Source of the DNA: an uncultured Campylobacter sp.
GTDB lineage: Bacteria; Campylobacterota; Campylobacteria; Campylobacterales; Campylobacteraceae
Direction: 5' to 3'
Length of the DNA: 26,730 nt
Assembly (NCBI RefSeq): GCF_938039245.1
Contig: NZ_CALHVN010000015.1
Span: 1-26,730 of the forward strand
The translations under genes were made by a program, and so were the position numbers. Below the pieces are notes generated by a model that saw only the letters and a program-made list of their open reading frames with translations, did not search any database and was not told the origin of the DNA. Of this stretch, positions 22,053 through 26,730 are shown piece by piece; positions within the stretch are counted from its first letter, which is position 1, and each line of letters opens with the position of its first letter.

Positions 22053-24506
22053 ATGAAAAGACGAGATTTTCTAAAACTAGGTGCGCTAGCTGCGGCTTCA
22101 GCGCAGGCAAAACAATTTGACGCCGCGGCGCAAGCGATATTTGACGAGCAGATGGGGCTTTGCGCGAATAAATTCGGCGCGTTTTATGTCCAAACCATCG
22201 GCGGCAGGGTTGTGGGCACCGAGCCGTTTGAGGGCGACGCGATGTCAACGGTGCTAAACAACGCCCTAAGCGATCACATCCAAAACGAAACGCGCGTGAA
22301 ATACCCATATGTGCGCAAAAGCTTCCTCGAAAATCCCGCAGATCCAAAGCCAGAGCTTCGCGGTAAAGAGCCTTTCGTGCGCGTTAGCTGGGACGAGGCG
22401 ATCAAGCTAAGCGCTAAAATTTTAAAAGAAAACTTCGACAAATACGGCTCGGAGGCCATTTACGGGCAGCTTTATCAGTGGGGTAGCCTCGGCAAGGTCG
22501 GTCACTCGCAGCGCACCGCAAAGCGCATGCTAAACGCGCTAGGAGGCTACGTGAGCGAGCTTGGCGGCTACTCTTACGGCGCGGCGACGGCTTTTTTGCC
22601 TCACGTGACGGGCTCGATCGATCCGACGCACGCTCCGACGCGCTGGGAGGGCGTGATAAAGGAGGCTAAAACGATCGTGTTTTGGGGCACAAATCCCGTC
22701 GTTTCAAACAAGATCGCTATCGGCGTACCGATGCACAACTCCTACGCCTACTACGAGATTATGAAGGATAAATTTAAAAAAGGCGAGATGAAAATTTACA
22801 GCGTCGACGTCTACCGCAACGAAACGGCGGAGTATTTCGGCGCGCACTATCTCGCCGTGCGCCCTTGCACCGATACGGCGATGCTGATCGGGCTTTGCGA
22901 ATATCTCTATGAAAACGAGCTTTACGACAAGGAATTTATTGAGCGCTACACGGTAGGGTTTGATAAATTTAAAGAGTATTTCACCGGCGCAAAGGACGGC
23001 GTGAAAAAGGATCTAAAATGGGCGAGTAAAATTTGCGGCGTGAGCGAAAAGGAGCTAAAAAACCTAGCCGATACGCTAGCTAAAAAAGACACGCTCATCG
23101 TCACGGGCTACTCTATCCAGCGCCAGCACCACGGCGAGATGGCGTACTGGGCGCTCATCACGCTAGCAGCGATGCTAGGCGACATCGGCAAGACGGGGCG
23201 CGGCTACGTGATGAACGATCAGATGCATAAAAACGCAGATATTAGCTTCGTCGCGCCAAAGCTTCAGGCTTTTAATCCCGCGGTAAACGAAAAATACATC
23301 GCCCCGCGAGGCAAGCTAGCCAAAGCCAAATACCACGAGATACCAAACAGCAGGCTCATAGACGCAATCATGGAACCGGGTAAGCAGATCGAACGCAACG
23401 GCAAAAAATACGTCATGCCGCACATCCGCGTGATGTTTAACGCCAACGGCTCGACCTTCACCCGGCACCCCGACACCAACCGCGCGGTCGAAGCGATGAA
23501 AAAGATCGAAGCGATCATCACCACGGAGCCCTTTTGGACGAGTACGGCGAGGCTCAGCGACATCGTGCTGCCGTCGGCTCTTTAGTGCGAGCGCACGGAC
23601 ATAGAGTTTGCGAATTCGACTAGCGAGTACCTTTTTGCGATTAAGCCGCTAGTAAAGCCCGCTGGCGAGAGCAAGAGCGACTTTGAGATCGCGCGGCTCA
23701 TCTGCGCGCAGTGGGGCGAGGAGTACGAGCAGGCCTTTAGCGAGGGTAAAACGGAGCTTGAGTGGGTGAAGGAAATCTACGCCGATGCAGTCCAAAAAGC
23801 TGAAGGCATGGGCATAGCGATGCCGAAATTTGAGGAGTTTTGGCAAAAGGGCTACGTTAAATTTGATAAAATCGACGAGAAAAAGAGATACTTCACAAAC
23901 TACGCGGACTTCCGCGCCGATCCCGAGAAAAACGCGCTAAAAACACCATCGGGCAAGATCGAGCTCTACTCCGAAGCGGTCGAAAAGCTAGGATATCCCG
24001 ACTGCCCGCCGCACGCGACGTGGATGGAGCCGTTTGAATGGCTGGGCGGCGACGTGAGCAAGTACCCGGTCGCCATCAGCAGCGCGCACTCCAAATTTAG
24101 GCTCCACTCGCAGCTAAACAACTCGCTCATCCGCAACTACGCCGAGATCGAGGGCCGCGAGCCCGCACTAATTAGCCCTGCCACGGCAAAGGTGCGCGGC
24201 ATCAAAACGGGCGACGTAGTGAGGATCTATAATGACCGAGGCGAGATCCTCTGCGGCGCGCTGGTAAGCGAGCGAGCGCAAGACAACGTCGTGATCGTGA
24301 GCGAGGGCGCGTGGTACGATCCCGCCGTCTGGGGCGAGCGTAGCCTATGCAAACACGGCAACATAAACGTGCTAACCAAGGACGTGCCTAGCTCGCAGCT
24401 CTCGCAAAGTAACACCGCGCACACGAGCATGGTACAGATCGAGAAATTTAAAGGCGAACTGCCGAGCGTAACGGCGTTTGATAGGCCCGCGACGATAGAG
24501 GCTTAG
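22053..24506 (+). pseudogene. TorA/BisC-family molybdopterin reductase interrupted by one in-frame TAG
   Basis: Reading through a TAG at 23583-23585 gives an 817-codon enzyme of normal family length, with no frame change. The N-terminus MKRRDFLKLGALAAASAQA is a twin-arginine signal, so the protein would be periplasmic. No N-terminal Fe-S cysteines are present, and WGSLGKVGHS aligns with the block carrying the Mo-ligand Ser of TMAO/DMSO/biotin sulfoxide reductases. Before the stop is DIVLPSAL, after it CERTDIEF, matching the family's LPATTSFERND block, and the C-terminal half has SSAHSKFRLHSQ and EGAWYDPAVWGERSLCKHGN. The stop removes the C-terminal 307 residues and their share of the cofactor site. 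TAG differs from GAG by one base. No cytochrome c partner gene is adjacent. It is a recent nonsense mutation, a sequencing error, or suppressed; the rest looks intact. Confidence 0.85.
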
Positions 24507-25101
24507 GCTTTTAGATCCCGTTTTTCAGTTTAAATTCGAGCGGCAAATTTAGCGCTTGAATTTAAATTTCGGCTTTTTGGCGGTTTAAAGGTAAATTTAA
24601 CCGCCAAAACAGATTTTTGGCGGACTTGTTTTGGAGATATTTCGTTAAATTAGACCGCTTAGTCTTGAGCTAAATTTAGCTTTAGCGGCAAATTTTCGCG
24701 CAAATTTAGCCGCCGCATTATCAAATTTAAATTTATGCGGCACGGCTTAGAGACTTTAAATCTATTTAACTTCAGCTCAAAACCGCCGTCAAATTATGGC
24801 TTTGTTCTCTACGCCTGCTAAACAAGCGCCTAAAGCCGCATTTTTTACGCGTTAGATTCGGTTTTGCTACTGGTCGTAAAATCGGCTGCGTAAATTTACG
24901 CTTCATTTAAGGCCGAATTTATCTTAAATTAGCCGGCCGCGAATTTAGAACTTTTCGCGATAGCCATACGTACAAGAGTGTTTGGCCCTGCTAAATTTAG
25001 CCTCGCGGCGCAAAACCGCTATCCGCAGCTAGAACCGCGCCTACTAGGCAAAGCCCACTACTAAAACGCCGGCAAATTTAAACGCTTTAAGCCCCGCGCG
25101 A
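24507..25101. other. 595-bp gene-free region packed with AAATTT
   Basis: I count 11 copies of AAATTT here, mostly inside GCAAATTTAGC, GTAAATTTACG or CTAAATTTAGC contexts, and one strong hairpin at 24575-24609. No open frame with an RBS or recognisable product is visible on either strand. The two flanking genes converge here, and no standard terminator is seen. Confidence 0.65.
24575..24609. terminator. Strong hairpin behind the TorA-like gene
   Basis: Arms TTTTGGCGGTT (24575-24585) and AACCGCCAAAA (24599-24609) are perfectly complementary over 11 bp, with a 13-nt loop containing AAATTT. No T-run follows directly, so a terminator role is plausible but not shown; transcript protection is an alternative. 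Confidence 0.45.
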
Positions 25102-26544
25102 CTATTTTTTGGTTTGTTTTAGCAGGTTCATCTTCATCTCGTAGTAGTTCACGCTCATATCGACGTAGTGTTTGTGCGGGTTTTCAAAGCGCTGCTCCTC
25201 CTGCCAAATTTCATTTTCGAGCTGCTTTTTTACGTAGTCTCTGATTTGGGCTAAATTTACCGGCTCGGCTGCGCGCTTGCCGTCTTTTACGACTAGATTT
25301 TGCAGCTGCCGCGACGTGCAACCCTCAAAATACAGCTCCTTCCACGGCCTATCGGGATCTATGTAGCGGTAGGGTTTTGAGAGGTTGGGCGTTTCGTCCG
25401 CGTTCGTGATCAAATCGGCGACGGCTTGACCGCCTTTATATATGCGCCAAACTTTTTTTAGACCCGGATTAGTCATCTTTTCTACGGCCTCCGAGACCTT
25501 TATGCGCGGACTAAAAATGCCTTTATTTTCGACTGCGACTAGTTTATAGACTCCGCCGAAAACAGGATCGCTTTTTGACGTTATCAGCCGCTCGCCCACG
25601 CCAAAGCCGTCTATGCGTCCGCCTTGGGTTAAAATCGAGGCGATGGTGTATTCATCCAGGCTGTTTGAGACGATGATTTTGCAGTCTTGTAGCCCCGCCG
25701 CATCTAGCATCGCGCGCGTTTTTTTAGATAGATACGCTAGGTCGCCCGAGTCTAGCCTAACGGCTTTTAGGCGCTTACCCATGGGTTCAAGTACTTCTTT
25801 TGCCGTTTTTATCGCATTTGGTACGCCGCTATGCAGCACATCGTAGGTATCTACTAGCAGCGAAGCGGAGTCGGGATAGAGCAGGGCGTAGCGCTTAAAG
25901 GCTTCAAATTCGTCGCCAAAATACATCACCCAGCTGTGCGCCATCGTGCCGGTCGTCGGTATACTAAAAGCCTTAGCCGCCAGCACCGTCGCCGTGCCGT
26001 CCGCGCCGCCGATATAGGCCGCTCTGGCGCCGTATACGGCCGCGTCGAAGTTATGCGCGCGTCTGGCGCCGAAGTCAAACACGCTCCTGCCGTCCGCGGC
26101 TTTTACGATGCGCCTAGCCTTGGTAGCGATGAGGCTTTGGTGGTTTATCTGCGATAGGATCGCGGTTTCTATGAGCTGCGCGTCGATAGGCGAGGCCACG
26201 ACGGTCATAAAAGGCTCTTGCGGATAGATGATCGTGCCCTCGGCAAATGCGTATATATCGCCTCTAAAGCGAAATTTACGCAGGTAATCCAAAAAATCCT
26301 TGCTAAATAAATTTAACGAGCGCAGATAAGCTACGTCGCTATCCTCAAAGCGAAAATTTTCTACGTACTCTATGATCTGCTCAAGCCCAGCAAATATTGC
26401 AAAACCGCCGCCGCTAGGCACTTTGCGATAAAAAACGTCAAACGCCACTCGCGGCTGATCCCCGCTTTTAAAATACCCCTCCGCCATCGTAAGTTCGTAA
26501 AAATCCATCACCATACTGACGTTTCTCGCGTCAAACTGCGTCAT
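25102..26544 (-). CDS. pncB: Nicotinate phosphoribosyltransferase
   Basis: The 480-aa enzyme joins nicotinic acid to PRPP in NAD salvage, in the cytoplasm. The N-terminus has the substrate-loop pattern DFYELTMAEGYF (14-25), His203 in GTMAHSWV is the phosphorylated catalytic His of the family, and RLDSGDL (263-269) and GVGERLITSKSDPVFGGVYK (split: GVGERLITS, DPVFGGVYK) are phosphate- and PRPP-binding blocks. ATG is preceded by AAAGGG. It stands alone, converging on the broken TorA-like gene across a 595-bp gene-free stretch. Confidence 0.95.
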   Translation of the reverse strand: MTQFDARNVSMVMDFYELTMAEGYFKSGDQPRVAFDVFYRKVPSGGGFAIFAGLEQIIEYVENFRFEDSDVAYLRSLNLFSKDFLDYLRKFRFRGDIYAFAEGTIIYPQEPFMTVVASPIDAQLIETAILSQINHQSLIATKARRIVKAADGRSVFDFGARRAHNFDAAVYGARAAYIGGADGTATVLAAKAFSIPTTGTMAHSWVMYFGDEFEAFKRYALLYPDSASLLVDTYDVLHSGVPNAIKTAKEVLEPMGKRLKAVRLDSGDLAYLSKKTRAMLDAAGLQDCKIIVSNSLDEYTIASILTQGGRIDGFGVGERLITSKSDPVFGGVYKLVAVENKGIFSPRIKVSEAVEKMTNPGLKKVWRIYKGGQAVADLITNADETPNLSKPYRYIDPDRPWKELYFEGCTSRQLQNLVVKDGKRAAEPVNLAQIRDYVKKQLENEIWQEEQRFENPHKHYVDMSVNYYEMKMNLLKQTKK

Positions 26545-26730
26545 TTTTGCCCTTTCTCGTTAAAATTTGATAATGATATAACCTCGCGGCTTGCGAGATG
26601 CTGAATTTTACGCGCTATTTTTAAACATATATATTATTTGTTCTGAAATTATTATCATTTTTTATCTATCTTTAAGCTCGTTTAGCATATAGTTTTAAAG
26701 TTTTCATTTAAAAAAATATTTTATATTATT
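26545..26730. promoter_or_regulatory. pncB upstream region to the window edge
   Basis: The last 186 bp are increasingly AT-rich. Near the gene is a short hairpin CTCGC-GGCTT-GCGAG (26583-26597), and on the minus strand GGTTATATCAT between it and the ATG offers weak -10 matches. The A/T-rich stretch beyond 26620 is suitable for a promoter of pncB or of a gene beyond the edge, but no box can be fixed. Confidence 0.35.

Noticed and set aside
23583..23585. Selenocysteine read-through in the TorA-like gene
   Set aside because: The stop is TAG, not TGA, and it lies far from the molybdenum-ligand position, so selenocysteine does not explain it.
22053..24506. Two separate genes (N-terminal and C-terminal halves)
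   Set aside because: The second half has no RBS or start near the break, and family similarity continues in the same frame directly after the TAG.
26645..26661. Fur box (GAAATTATTATCATTTT) and GATAATGATAT at about 26568-26578
   Set aside because: Both match only part of the Fur consensus in very AT-rich DNA, and pncB is not a typical Fur target.
1..26730. CRISPR array, tRNA, rRNA, IS element or integrase
   Set aside because: No regular spaced repeats, no cloverleaf or rRNA-like sequence and no transposase or integrase reading frame were seen; the AAATTT units are too short and irregular to be CRISPR repeats.

Overview
The window looks like chromosomal DNA from a Campylobacter-type epsilonproteobacterium, most like the higher-GC, oral/human-associated group (C. 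showae/rectus/curvus type). The reasons are the split trp genes with a fused trpGD, a TorA/BisC-type molybdoenzyme, and an extreme density of the palindrome AAATTT in and between genes. No tRNA, rRNA, CRISPR array, insertion sequence or integrase is visible. The species assignment is inference from style and gene content, not from a marker gene.

Layout. (1) 1-3863, minus strand, AT-rich and unlike the rest: a C5 cytosine DNA methyltransferase, a 769-aa protein with two GHKL ATPase modules, and a receiver-domain protein cut by the window edge. The three genes are chained by two 11-bp overlaps. This is the best candidate for an accessory anti-phage or restriction-like system; its effector genes probably lie to the left of the window. 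(2) 3890-8447, minus strand: a DUF302 protein, trpE, a 434-bp gap with a hairpin and a G-quadruplex tract, trpGD and trpF. The AT-rich module begins 26 bp behind trpF, where C. jejuni has trpB and trpA. (3) 8525-15390: a TauE/SafE permease, a SAM methyltransferase, uvrA, an AT-rich AbiTii-family gene directly behind uvrA, and a pyrimidine-dimer glycosylase-like gene. (4) 15821-18708: formate-tetrahydrofolate ligase, a DJ-1/PfpI protein and a small two-helix membrane protein. (5) 18882-21828: a duplicated tail of the PfpI gene, a fragment of a repeat protein, an unusual membrane protein with eight CxxCxGxG motifs, and a YcxB-like membrane protein. (6) 22053-24506: a TAT-exported TorA/BisC-family reductase broken by one in-frame TAG. 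(7) 24507-25101: gene-free DNA full of AAATTT. (8) 25102-26544: nicotinate phosphoribosyltransferase.

How it fits together: the backbone is metabolism (tryptophan, one-carbon, NAD, respiration) and DNA repair. Two AT-rich pieces carrying defence-type genes sit immediately behind stop codons of same-strand housekeeping genes (trpF and uvrA), with no visible terminator between, so both could be transcribed by read-through. A second theme is AAATTT: besides saturating intergenic DNA, it starts or pervades extra in-frame segments in TrpF and TrpE, somewhat like the protein-embedded palindromic elements of Rickettsia.
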